Below the pieces are notes generated by a model. That model was not told the DNA's origin and made no database searches. It was given only the letters and a program-made list of their open reading frames with translations. A program made the position numbers and the translations under genes. Positions 17,428 to 25,473 of a stretch of DNA of 64,000 nucleotides are shown in pieces (the stretch's first letter is position 1; every line of letters begins with the position of its first letter). This DNA comes from Rhodoplanes serenus (GTDB lineage: Bacteria > Pseudomonadota > Alphaproteobacteria > Rhizobiales > Xanthobacteraceae), in the NCBI GenBank assembly GCA_945897515.1, contig CAMDFO010000004.1, forward strand, positions 48,146 through 112,145, in the 5' to 3' direction.

Positions 17428-18198
17428 TCAGAGCGTCAGGCCCTTCGCCTTGTAGACCGGCATCGCGGCGGGCGCGGCGAGGAACCGGATCAGCGCGCGC
17501 GCCGCATCCGGTTCCTTGGCGCCGACGGTGATGCCGCCGGAAATGACGGCAATCAATTGCAATTCCGCGGGCAGCAGGCCGATCATCTCGACGTCGGGAT
17601 TCGACATCAGCTCCGACGCCAGTTGCAAGCCGATCTCGGCCTCGCCGCTCGCCACCAGCACGCTGACGCGGCCGTTCGGCCCGCCGGCCGCGAGTCTGGT
17701 TTTGGCCGTCACTTCGCTCGCGATGCCGAGCTTCTCGAACATCTTGAGCAGGTGCCCGGCCGTGATGCCGCCGCCGGCCGGCGCGGTGTGGCCGACCGTT
17801 TTCGCCGCGAGCAGCGCGCGCTTGAGCGCGTCGGCCGTCGAAACGTCCGGCTTCGGCGCGCCCTTGCGCACCGCGATGCCGATGCCGGTGCGCGCAATGT
17901 CGGTGGGGCCGGCCGCGACTTTGCCCTGCTTGATCAGCTCGCCGAGCACGCCGCTATCGACCACGATGAAATCCGCAGGCTCGCCGGCATTGAATTGCCG
18001 GGCGATACCTCCGGACGGCCCGTAGCCGATCGTCACCTTGTGCCCGCTGGCACGCTCGAACTGCGGCACGAGCTCGTCCATCGCCGCCTTCACCGCGGTG
18101 CTGATCAGGCCCTTGGTCTCCGCTGCATCCGCGCCGCTCATCATGGCGAGCGCGACGGCAGTGGCCGCTACGAAAATTCGCAAAGCTCGCATTCGCAT
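17428..18198 (-). CDS. ModA-like periplasmic substrate-binding protein
   Basis: This 256-residue protein has a signal peptide (MRMRALRIFVAATAVALAMM..., cleavage near ADAAE at about 26). It has the ModA/extracellular solute-binding type II fold, with VTIGYGPSGGIARQFNAGEP, ADFIVVDSGVL and EAEIGLQLASELMSNPDVE. The family resembles molybdate-binding ModA but lacks a recognisable modBC neighbour, so the ligand is uncertain. It is a paralogue of the gene directly upstream (18218-18922). Confidence 0.8.
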   Translation of the reverse strand: MRMRALRIFVAATAVALAMMSGADAAETKGLISTAVKAAMDELVPQFERASGHKVTIGYGPSGGIARQFNAGEPADFIVVDSGVLGELIKQGKVAAGPTDIARTGIGIAVRKGAPKPDVSTADALKRALLAAKTVGHTAPAGGGITAGHLLKMFEKLGIASEVTAKTRLAAGGPNGRVSVLVASGEAEIGLQLASELMSNPDVEMIGLLPAELQLIAVISGGITVGAKEPDAARALIRFLAAPAAMPVYKAKGLTL

Positions 18199-18217
18199 GA
18201 CTCGCCCCTTGCTCCGC

Positions 18218-18922
18218 TCACGCCGACTGATGACCCATTTTCTTGACCGCCGCGATCCCGGCCGGCGACCGCAGCACCTCGCCGACCGCCTTGGCCGCGC
18301 CGGCGTGCGTGGCGTTCGTCATCGCGCCGAGCGAGAACACGGTGTCGACCTGCAACTCGCCGGGCAGCGGTCCGACGATGTCGACGCCCGGAACCGCCAT
18401 CAGCTCGGCGTTCTGCTGGATGCCGATCTCGACCTCGTTGCGCACCAGGAAAAACCCGACCAATCCCGCGGGACCGCCCGGGCCGAAGGTCAGCTTGCCT
18501 TTCATCGCGTCCCAGATGCCGAGCTGTTCGAATGCGCGCTGCACAATCCCGCCGCTCATTCCGCCGCCAACCGGATTGCTCATGCCGACCGACTTCGCTG
18601 CCAGCATCGCCTGCTTGAATTTTTCCGGTGTCGAGATGTCCGGCCGCGGCGCACCCGCGCGCACGCCGACCGCGATGCTCGACTTGGCGACGTCGTAGCG
18701 AATGCCCGGCACCAGTTTGCCTTGCCGGGTGAGGTCGCCGTGCGCAGCCGCGGTGATGATCGCGACGTCGGCCGCTTCGCCGTCGGCGACGCGCTGGGCG
18801 ATCCGTGGCGAAGGCCCGTAGGCCGGATTGATCGTGTAGCCGGCTCGTTCCAGTTCGCCCGCCAGGGCGTCGAGCGTGGTCTTCATCGCCGTGGTGCTGA
18901 GCACCTTGATTTCGGTCGGCAT
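18218..18922 (-). CDS. ModA-like binding protein paralogue without signal peptide
   Basis: This protein is 234 residues from ATG 18922 (MPTEIKVLSTTAMKTTLDAL). It aligns with the downstream gene through INPAYGPSPRIAQRVADGEA, ADVAIITAA and NEVEIGIQQNAELMAVPGVD, but starts directly at the first beta-strand with no signal peptide, so it is probably cytoplasmic. In-frame starts at 18949 (AGGAG close by) and 18976 do not create a signal sequence. Such ModA-like cytoplasmic proteins are known but poorly understood. It lies 19 bases upstream of the exported paralogue, in the same operon. Confidence 0.75.
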   Translation of the reverse strand: MPTEIKVLSTTAMKTTLDALAGELERAGYTINPAYGPSPRIAQRVADGEAADVAIITAAAHGDLTRQGKLVPGIRYDVAKSSIAVGVRAGAPRPDISTPEKFKQAMLAAKSVGMSNPVGGGMSGGIVQRAFEQLGIWDAMKGKLTFGPGGPAGLVGFFLVRNEVEIGIQQNAELMAVPGVDIVGPLPGELQVDTVFSLGAMTNATHAGAAKAVGEVLRSPAGIAAVKKMGHQSA

Positions 18923-19033
18923 TGTTGTGGCCTTATCCTTTCGTTGCATGACACTCCTATCACGGGCCGCGTGCAATTGCCTGTGTTCGGGATAGCCTGC
19001 CGAATGGTTGTGGCCGGACTTTCGGCCCTTCCG

Positions 19034-19056
19034 AGTTGATCACAGGCCGATCAACT
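19034..19056. promoter_or_regulatory. Inverted repeat, possible operator
   Basis: AGTTGATC and GATCAACT form a perfect 8-bp inverted repeat with a 7-base spacer, in the divergent gap between the ModA-like genes and egtB. The symmetry suits a dimeric regulator; no regulator gene is adjacent. Confidence 0.35.
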
Positions 19057-19188
19057 TAACGGTAGCGGCGAGGACCCCCCGTTGCGCGGGCCCGGCGCGC
19101 ATGGGAACAATTCGGACCGATTCAGGGTTATGATTCCGGTTTAGCCAGAGACGATTTCTTCTTCCTTATCCCCCAAGCGGAGTTGATG

Positions 19189-20436
19189 ATGCCGCTCGCT
19201 GCCGCCTCCCTTGTTGAACGGGGGGATGCCGCCAAATCCGGCAACACCGACAATCTTCGGGCTCGCTGGGCGCAGGCATTCCATACCGTGCGCTCGGAGA
19301 CCGAGCGCCGCGCCGCGCCGCTGTCGCCCGAGGACCAGGTGATCCAGTCGATGCCGGACGCAAGCCCGACGAAGTGGCACCGCGCGCACACCACATGGTT
19401 CTTCGAGCAGTTCCTGTTGAAGGATCATGTCGCGGGCTATCGCGCGTTCGACGAGCGGTTTGCGTATCTGTTCAACTCGTACTATGTGGCCGCCGGCCCG
19501 CGCCACGCGCGGCCGCAACGCGGCCTCGTCACGCGGCCGAATGCAGACGAAGTCGCGGCCTATCGCGCGCATGTCGATGCCGCGGTGGCGGCTCTCATCG
19601 ACAATGCGGATCAAGAGACGCTGGCGAAGATCGTGCCGATCGTGGAGATCGGACTGCATCACGAGCAGCAGCACCAGGAACTGCTCCTGACCGACATCCT
19701 GCACGCCTTTGCGCAGAACCCGACCAGTCCCGCGTATGACGCGAACTGGCAGCCGCCGCAGACCGCGACCGGCGGCGAGGATTTCGCCGCGCTGTCGCAG
19801 GGCATTCACGTCATCGGCCATGCCGGCGACGGCTTCTGCTTCGACAACGAGCAGCCGGCGCATCAGACGCTGCTGCAGGACGTCGCAATCGCGCGCCATC
19901 TCGTCACCAACGGCCAATGGCTGGAGTTCATCGCGGACGGCGGCTACGGCAACCCGGCGCTGTGGCTGTCCAACGGCTGGGACGCCGTGCAGGCCGAGGA
20001 CTGGACCGCGCCGGGCTATTGGCACAGCGAGGACGGCGCGTGGTTTTCGCTCACGCTCGGCGGCTTGCGGCCGGTCAACCCGGCGGCGCCGGTGTGCCAT
20101 GTCAGCTACTACGAGGCCGACGCGTTCGCGCGCTGGGCCGGCAAGCACCTGCCGACCGAAGCCGAATGGGAGGTCGCAGCCCGCGCAGGGCTGCTCTGCG
20201 ATGCCTTCGGCGTGGCGTGGCAATGGACCCGCAGCGCCTATCTGGCTTATCCGGGCTATCGCGCCGCCGAGGGCGCACTCGGCGAATACAACGGCAAGTT
20301 CATGATCAACCAAATGGTGCTGCGCGGCTCTTCGCTCGCGACGCCGGATGGCCATGCGCGGCCGAGCTATCGCAATTTCTTCCCGCCGCCGGCGCGCTGG
20401 CAATTCAGCGGCTTACGGCTCGCCGCATACGAGTAA
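19189..20436 (+). CDS. egtB: Ergothioneine biosynthesis sulfoxide synthase EgtB
   Basis: EgtB is the non-haem iron enzyme that joins trimethylhistidine (hercynine) to a thiol donor, gamma-glutamylcysteine or cysteine, with O2. The 415-residue protein has an N-terminal DinB-like domain with the iron-binding HHEQQHQE (about 156-164) plus an earlier histidine (KWHRAHTTWFFEQF). A C-terminal formylglycine-generating-enzyme-like domain follows, including HLPTEAEWEVAARAG and the end FPPPARWQFSGLRLA. ATG 19189 was chosen from three adjacent start codons because GGAG is six bases upstream. egtD follows 26 bases later. No egtA, egtC or egtE is in the window. Confidence 0.94.
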   Translation: MPLAAASLVERGDAAKSGNTDNLRARWAQAFHTVRSETERRAAPLSPEDQVIQSMPDASPTKWHRAHTTWFFEQFLLKDHVAGYRAFDERFAYLFNSYYVAAGPRHARPQRGLVTRPNADEVAAYRAHVDAAVAALIDNADQETLAKIVPIVEIGLHHEQQHQELLLTDILHAFAQNPTSPAYDANWQPPQTATGGEDFAALSQGIHVIGHAGDGFCFDNEQPAHQTLLQDVAIARHLVTNGQWLEFIADGGYGNPALWLSNGWDAVQAEDWTAPGYWHSEDGAWFSLTLGGLRPVNPAAPVCHVSYYEADAFARWAGKHLPTEAEWEVAARAGLLCDAFGVAWQWTRSAYLAYPGYRAAEGALGEYNGKFMINQMVLRGSSLATPDGHARPSYRNFFPPPARWQFSGLRLAAYE

Positions 20437-20462
20437 CGCGGCATGAACATGAGGCCTGTATC

Positions 20463-21467
20463 GTGAGCATGACGGCGCTGGCGCGCACTGCCCTTCCGGT
20501 CGAGCCGGATCATCGGGAGACGACGGCGTTCGCCGCCGACGTGGTCGCCGGGCTGACCGCGACGCCGAAGCGGCTGCCGCCGAAATATTTCTACGACATT
20601 ACCGGCTCGGAGCTGTTCGAGAGCATCACCACCTTGCCGGAATATTATCCGACGCGCACCGAGCTCGGAATCCTCAACGAGCGCGCCAAGGATATCGCGG
20701 CGCTGATTCCTGCCGGCGCAGCCCTGATCGAATTCGGCAGCGGCGCCAGCACCAAGACCCGCATCGTGCTCAACGCCGCGAAAGGACTCGCGGCCTATGT
20801 GCCGGTCGACATTTCGGCCGAGTTTCTGATGCAGCAGGCCGAGACCTTGCGCGGCGAATATCCCGGCGTGGCGATGCTGCCGGTGGTCGCAGATTTCAGC
20901 AAGCCGTTCGAACTGCCGGCCGTGAGCCAGGGGATGCCGCGGGTCGGATTCTTTCCGGGATCGACCATCGGCAATTTCGAGCCGCACGAGGCCGCGGCCT
21001 TCCTGCGCCATGCGGGCGCCATTCTCGGGCCTGGCGCCACGCTCATCGTGGGCGTCGATCTGGTGAAGGACGAGAAGGTCCTGCACAAGGCCTACAACGA
21101 CAAGCAGCACATCACCGCGAAATTCAATCTCAATCTTCTGACCCGGATCAACCGCGAACTTGGCGCGTGCTTCGATGTGAAGTGTTTCGAGCACCACGCG
21201 TTCTACAATCGCGAGCGCTCGCGCATCGAAATGCATCTCGCCAGCCTCAAGCGCCAGAAGGTGGTGGTGTGCGGCGAGCGGATCGAGTTCCGCGCCGGTG
21301 AGACCATCCACACCGAGAACAGCTACAAGTATTCGGTCGAATCGTTCGGCTGCCTGGCGCGCGGCGCGGACTGGACGCCGGTCGCGGTCTGGACCGACCG
21401 CGACAACTACTTCTCGGTGCATGCGCTGCAGATCAAGGGCGGTCCGCAAAGTCGTACGCCCGGCTGA
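20463..21467 (+). CDS. egtD: L-histidine N-alpha-methyltransferase EgtD
   Basis: EgtD trimethylates histidine to hercynine, the first ergothioneine step. The 334-residue protein has the family N-terminal segment PPKYFYDITGSELFESIT, then LPEYYPTRTE, the SAM-binding LIEFGSGASTKTR at about 80-92, and FFPGSTIGNF before the second half of the methyltransferase fold. The GTG at 20463 has GAGG eight bases upstream; an ATG two codons later is possible. It is co-directional with egtB, so the pair makes a compact hercynine-to-sulfoxide module. Confidence 0.95.
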   Translation: MSMTALARTALPVEPDHRETTAFAADVVAGLTATPKRLPPKYFYDITGSELFESITTLPEYYPTRTELGILNERAKDIAALIPAGAALIEFGSGASTKTRIVLNAAKGLAAYVPVDISAEFLMQQAETLRGEYPGVAMLPVVADFSKPFELPAVSQGMPRVGFFPGSTIGNFEPHEAAAFLRHAGAILGPGATLIVGVDLVKDEKVLHKAYNDKQHITAKFNLNLLTRINRELGACFDVKCFEHHAFYNRERSRIEMHLASLKRQKVVVCGERIEFRAGETIHTENSYKYSVESFGCLARGADWTPVAVWTDRDNYFSVHALQIKGGPQSRTPG

Positions 21468-21498
21468 CGCGGGAGCGCGGACACGCCACAATATCACT

Positions 21499-22404
21499 AT
21501 GCCGATTCGGGAAGCGGATCCCTGGCGCCTGCAATATTTCGCCGACGCGGTCTGTCCGGACGGCGTCGAAATTCCGACCGAAGACAGCGACGCCTGGCTG
21601 TGGAATCCGCGGCATCGCTGGGTCTATGACAAGATCGCGGTGGCGCTGAGCCAGGGCCTCGACGCCGGCCCGCACGGCACGCCGCCGCCGCGCTTTCCGG
21701 TGTTCTCCAAGCCGATCGTCAACCTGCGCGGCATGGGCGTCGGCAGCCGGCTCATCGGCGACGCCGCCGAATACGAGCAGCATTACACCGCGGGCCACAT
21801 GTGGATGACGCTGCTGGAGGGAGAGCACGTCAGCACCGACGTGGCCGTGGTCGACGGCGCGCCGCAATGGTGGCGGCACGTCACCGGCGTTCCGGCAGGC
21901 GAGGGCACGTTCGATTTCTGGACCGTGCACGCCGCGCCTGACGAAACGCTGCAATCGCGATGCGCCGGCTGGATCGGAAACAATCTCGCGGGTTACACCG
22001 GCATCCTCAATCTCGAAACCATCGGCGGGACGATCATCGAGGCGCATCTGCGCATGAGCGATCAATGGCCCGATCTCAACGGTGCGGGCTGGGTCGCGGC
22101 GGTGATCGAGCTTTACGGCAAACAGGTTTGGACGTTCGCCGATCGCGGCCGCCGCCGCGGCTATAGCGTTGTGCTGTTCGGTCCGAAAGACCGCAGCTAT
22201 CGCCATCCGCCGCGCGCGCTGGTCGATCAGGTTTTGCGCATGCCCGGGGTTTCCAGCGTGCAGATCACCTTCCACCAGGATCGTGATCCGGAATCGCACG
22301 CCATGCCGCCGGGCGGGTTCCGCCTCGCCATCGTCAACTGCTTCGATCTCGATGTCGGGCGGCAGGCGCGGGAAATGCTGCGGGAGTTTTTTCTGAACAG
22401 CTAA
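21499..22404 (+). CDS. Unrecognised conserved-looking protein next to egtBD, possibly ATP-grasp-like
   Basis: This 301-residue soluble protein lies 31 bases after egtD on the same strand. I do not recognise a named family. It has a Lys followed by a small glycine loop (SKPIVNLRGMGVGS, about 73-86), a strand with MTLLEGEHVSTDVAVVDG (about 102-119), and GILNLETIGGTIIEAHLRMS (about 172-191). The order Lys/Gly loop, E..EHV strand, then NLE/EAHLR resembles the ATP-binding and Mg-binding parts of ATP-grasp ligases. That is inference from pattern. Its position suggests a role in ergothioneine metabolism or an unrelated ligase; neither is proven. Confidence 0.55.
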   Translation: MPIREADPWRLQYFADAVCPDGVEIPTEDSDAWLWNPRHRWVYDKIAVALSQGLDAGPHGTPPPRFPVFSKPIVNLRGMGVGSRLIGDAAEYEQHYTAGHMWMTLLEGEHVSTDVAVVDGAPQWWRHVTGVPAGEGTFDFWTVHAAPDETLQSRCAGWIGNNLAGYTGILNLETIGGTIIEAHLRMSDQWPDLNGAGWVAAVIELYGKQVWTFADRGRRRGYSVVLFGPKDRSYRHPPRALVDQVLRMPGVSSVQITFHQDRDPESHAMPPGGFRLAIVNCFDLDVGRQAREMLREFFLNS

Positions 22405-22453
22405 AGCAGCGGAAGACGAACGCCAACGTGACGGAACTGACTAGAACAAGGGC

Positions 22454-22705
22454 TCATCGGCGACCGTAATCACGATATTTCTTCCATTCGCTCCATGCGA
22501 ACGGCCCGAGCTTCAATTCCTGCGCCAGTGTCCGTATTCGCTGCATGGCAGCCCGCGACCGTTCGATATCGTGCGACTGACTGACTGGCACGAGTTTCGC
22601 CACTGGTTTGCCCCGTCGCGTAATGATGATCTCCTCGCCGCATTCGACCTTGTCGAGCAGCGCCGACAATCGGTTCTTGGCTTCGGAAGCGCCGATCTCG
22701 TCCAT
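22454..22705 (-). CDS. Phd/YefM-family antitoxin, apparently without toxin partner
   Basis: This 83-residue protein has the Phd/YefM core: EIGASEAKNRLSALLDKVE then EEIIITRRGKPVAKLVPV (about 3-42), with a C-terminal tail rich in Arg/Lys that in active pairs binds the toxin. ATG 22705 was chosen; 22708 and 22765 are also in frame. The expected toxin gene (VapC or RelE type) should follow on the minus strand, but only 49 bases separate the stop from the end of the convergent plus-strand gene, and no PIN or RelE ORF is visible on either side. A perfect palindrome covers the region just upstream of the start. Confidence 0.8.
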   Translation of the reverse strand: MDEIGASEAKNRLSALLDKVECGEEIIITRRGKPVAKLVPVSQSHDIERSRAAMQRIRTLAQELKLGPFAWSEWKKYRDYGRR

Positions 22706-22714
22706 CATCCACTC

Positions 22715-22740
22715 ATCAGCTAGCCGGTAGGCTAGCTGAT
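22715..22740. promoter_or_regulatory. Perfect 26-bp inverted repeat at the antitoxin start, probable operator
   Basis: ATCAGCTAGCC and its exact complement flank a 4-base centre (GGTA), starting 10 bases upstream of the antitoxin ATG. Phd/YefM proteins repress their own operons at short palindromes in this position. There is no T-tract, so it is not a normal terminator. Confidence 0.6.
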
Positions 22741-22806
22741 TGTGAGGAGCTTTCAACGCCCACAAATTGGCGGGGGCCCGGCGGTGTTCCCGCCGAGCCC
22801 CCTTAT

Positions 22807-23235
22807 CAAATCAGCCGACCTGTAAGCCGGGTTCTGTATGGCCCGGGGCGCGAACCCCAGACGTGACGGCCATTCCTCTGCGACGCCGGTTACCCGGCGC
22901 CTGAAGCAACCTACCCGGACGGCGACCCGGACAAGGGTTGAGGCTTTCGCCCCGATGCCGTCCCTATTCGGTCTTGCTCCCGGTGGGGTTTGCCGTGCCG
23001 TCTCCGTTGCCGAAGACGCGGTGCGCTCTTACCGCACCGTTTCACCCTTGCCGCGACAAACAAGAACGCGCCGCGGCGGTCTGTTCTCTGTGGCACTGTC
23101 CCTGAGGCCTGTCCCTGCTTTCGCGGAGACAATCCCCGCCGGATGTTATCCGGCACCGTTTGTCCTGGAGCCCGGACTTTCCTCCCCGGCCACCTTTCGG
23201 TGATTGCCGGCGCGGCCGTCCAGTCGACTGACGCC
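22807..23235 (-). ncRNA. rnpB: RNase P RNA, bacterial class A
   Basis: Read on the minus strand, the sequence has the universal core GGAGGAAAGTCCGGGCTCC near the 5' end, the internal GGTAAGAGCGCACCG, the J-region GGGTGAAACGGTGCGG, and the 3' closing element ACAGAACCCGGCTTACAGG. The two ends pair as P1 (CAGTCGACT with GGTCGGCTG, using G-U pairs). This RNA is the catalytic subunit of RNase P, which matures tRNA 5' ends. Ends are placed to within a few bases. Several protein-like ORFs in this interval are chance readings. Confidence 0.95.
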
Positions 23236-23279
23236 CATAGGGATGGGGGCGGCGGACGACGGCGTCAAGAGCCTGGCCG

Positions 23280-24056
23280 TCAAGGGTTCTGGGGCTTCGC
23301 CAGCAAAGCCGCGCGCGCCGCGAGCAGCTTGCGCAGGGTTTCGCGGGTCGACGTGTCGGCCAGGCCGTCGACCTGTGCGGGCCGGAAATGGCGCTGGAAG
23401 GCAGTGACCACGTCCTTGGTGATCTCGTCGTACTGACCCGATACCTCGACGCCGTAGCCGTATTCCGCAAGCGATGCCTGCAATTCCTTGACGGTGTCGC
23501 CGCTGTCACCCGGAATCAGCGACAGCCAGTCGGTGATGGCCACGGGTTCGACCCACAGCCCGACACCGGACTCGGCAAACAGCCGCCAGGGAAATTTCTC
23601 GCCGGGATCGCGCTTGCGGCTGGGTGCGACGTCGGAATGCGCGAGCACGCGGTCGCGGCGAATCTGGCGGCGCGCGATGATGCCGCGGCATAGCGTGATC
23701 GTGGCTGCGATCTGGCGCTTGCCGAACTCCGGATAGCCGAAATCGTGGCCGGGGTTGGCGATCTCGATCCCGATCGAACGGGCGTTGATGTCGGTCGCGC
23801 CTTCCCACGAGGATATGCCCGCATGCCACGCGCGCCGTTCCTCAGGCACGAGCTGCACGATGCTGCCGCTCTCGAACACCATGTAGTGCGACGATACCCG
23901 CGCTTCCGGATCGCAGAGTCGCTGGAGCGCGGCGTCCGCGCTCTCCATTCCGGTGTAGTGCAGCAGGATGATGTCGGGAGGGGCCGTGCGCTCGTCGTGA
24001 TTGGGCGAAGGCACGACGCGTTCGACAACGCTCGAATGTGTCGGAAACTCGGTCAT
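23280..24056 (-). CDS. N-acetylmuramoyl-L-alanine amidase with peptidoglycan-binding domain (AmiD/AmpD-like)
   Basis: This 258-residue protein has an N-terminal Amidase_2 domain (about 1-165), with zinc ligands in ILLHYTGM (His at about 32), VLAHSDVAP (His at about 138) and the following SRKRDPGEKFPW segment. A C-terminal PG_binding_1 domain follows (about 180-245, GDSGDTVKELQASLAEYGYG). It cleaves the amide bond between N-acetylmuramic acid and the peptide. No signal peptide is visible from ATG 24056, so a cytoplasmic role in muropeptide recycling is possible, although the peptidoglycan-binding domain suggests envelope contact. It sits near the dcw cluster but on the opposite strand. Confidence 0.9.
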   Translation of the reverse strand: MTEFPTHSSVVERVVPSPNHDERTAPPDIILLHYTGMESADAALQRLCDPEARVSSHYMVFESGSIVQLVPEERRAWHAGISSWEGATDINARSIGIEIANPGHDFGYPEFGKRQIAATITLCRGIIARRQIRRDRVLAHSDVAPSRKRDPGEKFPWRLFAESGVGLWVEPVAITDWLSLIPGDSGDTVKELQASLAEYGYGVEVSGQYDEITKDVVTAFQRHFRPAQVDGLADTSTRETLRKLLAARAALLAKPQNP

Positions 24057-24154
24057 TGGTCTCGATATCAATTCCAGAAGGAGTCCAGATAATAAGAAAC
24101 AAATGTTAACGGAAGTAGGGCCGTGCGGCGTCGTGCGCGTCTGTCAGGCAGCGG

Positions 24155-24200
24155 ACAAAAGCATCGGCCCAGGCCCGGAACGTTTCCGGATGCCTGGGCC
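24155..24200 (-). terminator. Rho-independent terminator after the PRC-barrel gene
   Basis: On the minus strand GGCCCAGGC and GCCTGGGCC pair, with an inner CCGGAA/TTCCGG hairpin, followed by GATGCTTTTG. It begins 46 bases beyond the stop of the PRC-barrel gene. Confidence 0.7.
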
Positions 24201-24245
24201 GATCACACCACTGATACTCTACGCTACGAACTTGCGTGCACCGGC

Positions 24246-24818
24246 TTACTTGCTGGCCGGAGCCGGCCGCGCCGGCATGTTGCCACCCGCGCCGGTCGTG
24301 GCGCGCGGCGCAGTGTAGCGCTCGAAGTTCGCCGCCTGCTTCAACTGATCCTTGGTCGCGGCAACCTTCAGCTTGATGTCGGACGGATCGTTGGCGTTGC
24401 TGCCCGGCTGAACGGTGATCTGGTTCGGCGGGATTGCCACTTCCTTGGCGCCCATGCCCAGGAAGCCGCCCACGCTGATAATCACAGCCTCGACCTTGCC
24501 GGCCTTGTCGAACAGGAGATCGCTGACGTCGCCGATCTTCTCGTTGTCGGAGCCAAGGACATCCGTGCCCTTGAACTTCGAGGCCAGCCACTGATCGGGC
24601 TTCTGCGAGTTCACGAACTGCATGGAACTGGAAGCCGCGGGGGCGACAGCCGTCGAGCCGGCTGAAGGCGCGCTGGCCTTCATATCGGGAGCCGGCGCCG
24701 GAGTGGTCGCGGCAGGCGGGGAGCTCGCGGGCGGGCTGGCCGGCGGGCTGCTCTGCGCGATGGCGGAACCGATCATGAGGCCGCTGACGGCCGTCGTGAT
24801 CATGAGTTTCTTGAGCAT
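24246..24818 (-). CDS. Secreted PRC-barrel domain protein
   Basis: This 190-residue protein has a signal peptide (MLKKLMITTAVSGLMIGSAIAQ), then a Pro/Ala/Ser-rich linker (about 23-65). The PRC-barrel is at about 78-150, with LASKFKGTDVLGSDNEKIGDV and EAVIISVGGFLGMGAKEVAI. It ends in a low-complexity tail. Periplasmic PRC-barrel proteins are common in this order, often stress-linked, with no defined activity. It is divergent from the dcw cluster. Confidence 0.88.
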   Translation of the reverse strand: MLKKLMITTAVSGLMIGSAIAQSSPPASPPASSPPAATTPAPAPDMKASAPSAGSTAVAPAASSSMQFVNSQKPDQWLASKFKGTDVLGSDNEKIGDVSDLLFDKAGKVEAVIISVGGFLGMGAKEVAIPPNQITVQPGSNANDPSDIKLKVAATKDQLKQAANFERYTAPRATTGAGGNMPARPAPASK

Positions 24819-25473
24819 TATCGAGACTCCTTTGGATCCATGGAAAGCAGACTCCCCTCGTGAGTGTTAACGCGCCAGGACAACGCCTGTTCCGCATTTT
24901 GGCGAGGATGTAACGACGTGCCGGCGGCTTCCTGACGCGCTGCGATGCGAGACAAAACCTGGATTCGCGATCGCCGCGCGGTCTCTAAAAGGCGCCGAAC
25001 TGTGGGCGGGTTCCCTTGCGGAACTTGGCGTTTCGGCTCGGGCGGCATCGTTTGCAAACGATTCCTTAATCTTAAACGTCATTAATCCGTTGCAGGGGAT
25101 TGGCGCTCGGCCGGGCGCTTTTCCGCCCGTGGCGGCACGGACGTCCATTGCATCCATGACACCCCGCGATCTTCCGAAAATGATGCGTAAGCGACTGGGG
25201 TTGCAAGGATATCGGTTGGCTGGCGCCGAGGGTGGCGCGCCGGTTCGGCTGCGCGGCGTGGGCGACCTGATGCCGGCGATCGAGGCAGCCGGCGTGCACG
25301 CCCGACGCCGCGACGTCCGCAGGTTGCGGCCTCACGTTCCAACTCAACGAATTTCGAATCTGGGAGCCGGGCCGGTTCCGCGCGCGATTCGCGAAGGCCA
25401 CTGCGATCTCGCGCGCATCATGGAAACGTCCGGGCTCCGAGAGAGCGGCGGAAGATCCGCTCAGAGCACGGGG
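24819..25473. other. Long non-coding gap upstream of rsmH
   Basis: I see no convincing gene here. mraZ, which precedes rsmH in many bacteria, is not recognisable, and the TGGGN direct repeats bound by MraZ are absent. The plus-strand frame of rsmH stays open back to 25090 without a family match. The stretch 25040-25090 is notable for a perfect 16-bp palindrome and three TTAA motifs, and probably holds the dcw promoter. Confidence 0.6.
25047..25062. promoter_or_regulatory. Perfect 16-bp palindrome upstream of the dcw cluster
   Basis: ATCGTTTGCAAACGAT is a perfect self-complement. It is followed within 25 bases by three TTAA motifs (25066, 25072, 25082), an AT-rich island in GC-rich DNA. It could be an operator for the PRC gene, the dcw operon or both. 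Confidence 0.45.

Noticed and set aside
22838..23509. Several protein-like frames on both strands
   Set aside because: They fall inside the RNase P RNA, whose conserved core is unmistakable on the minus strand.
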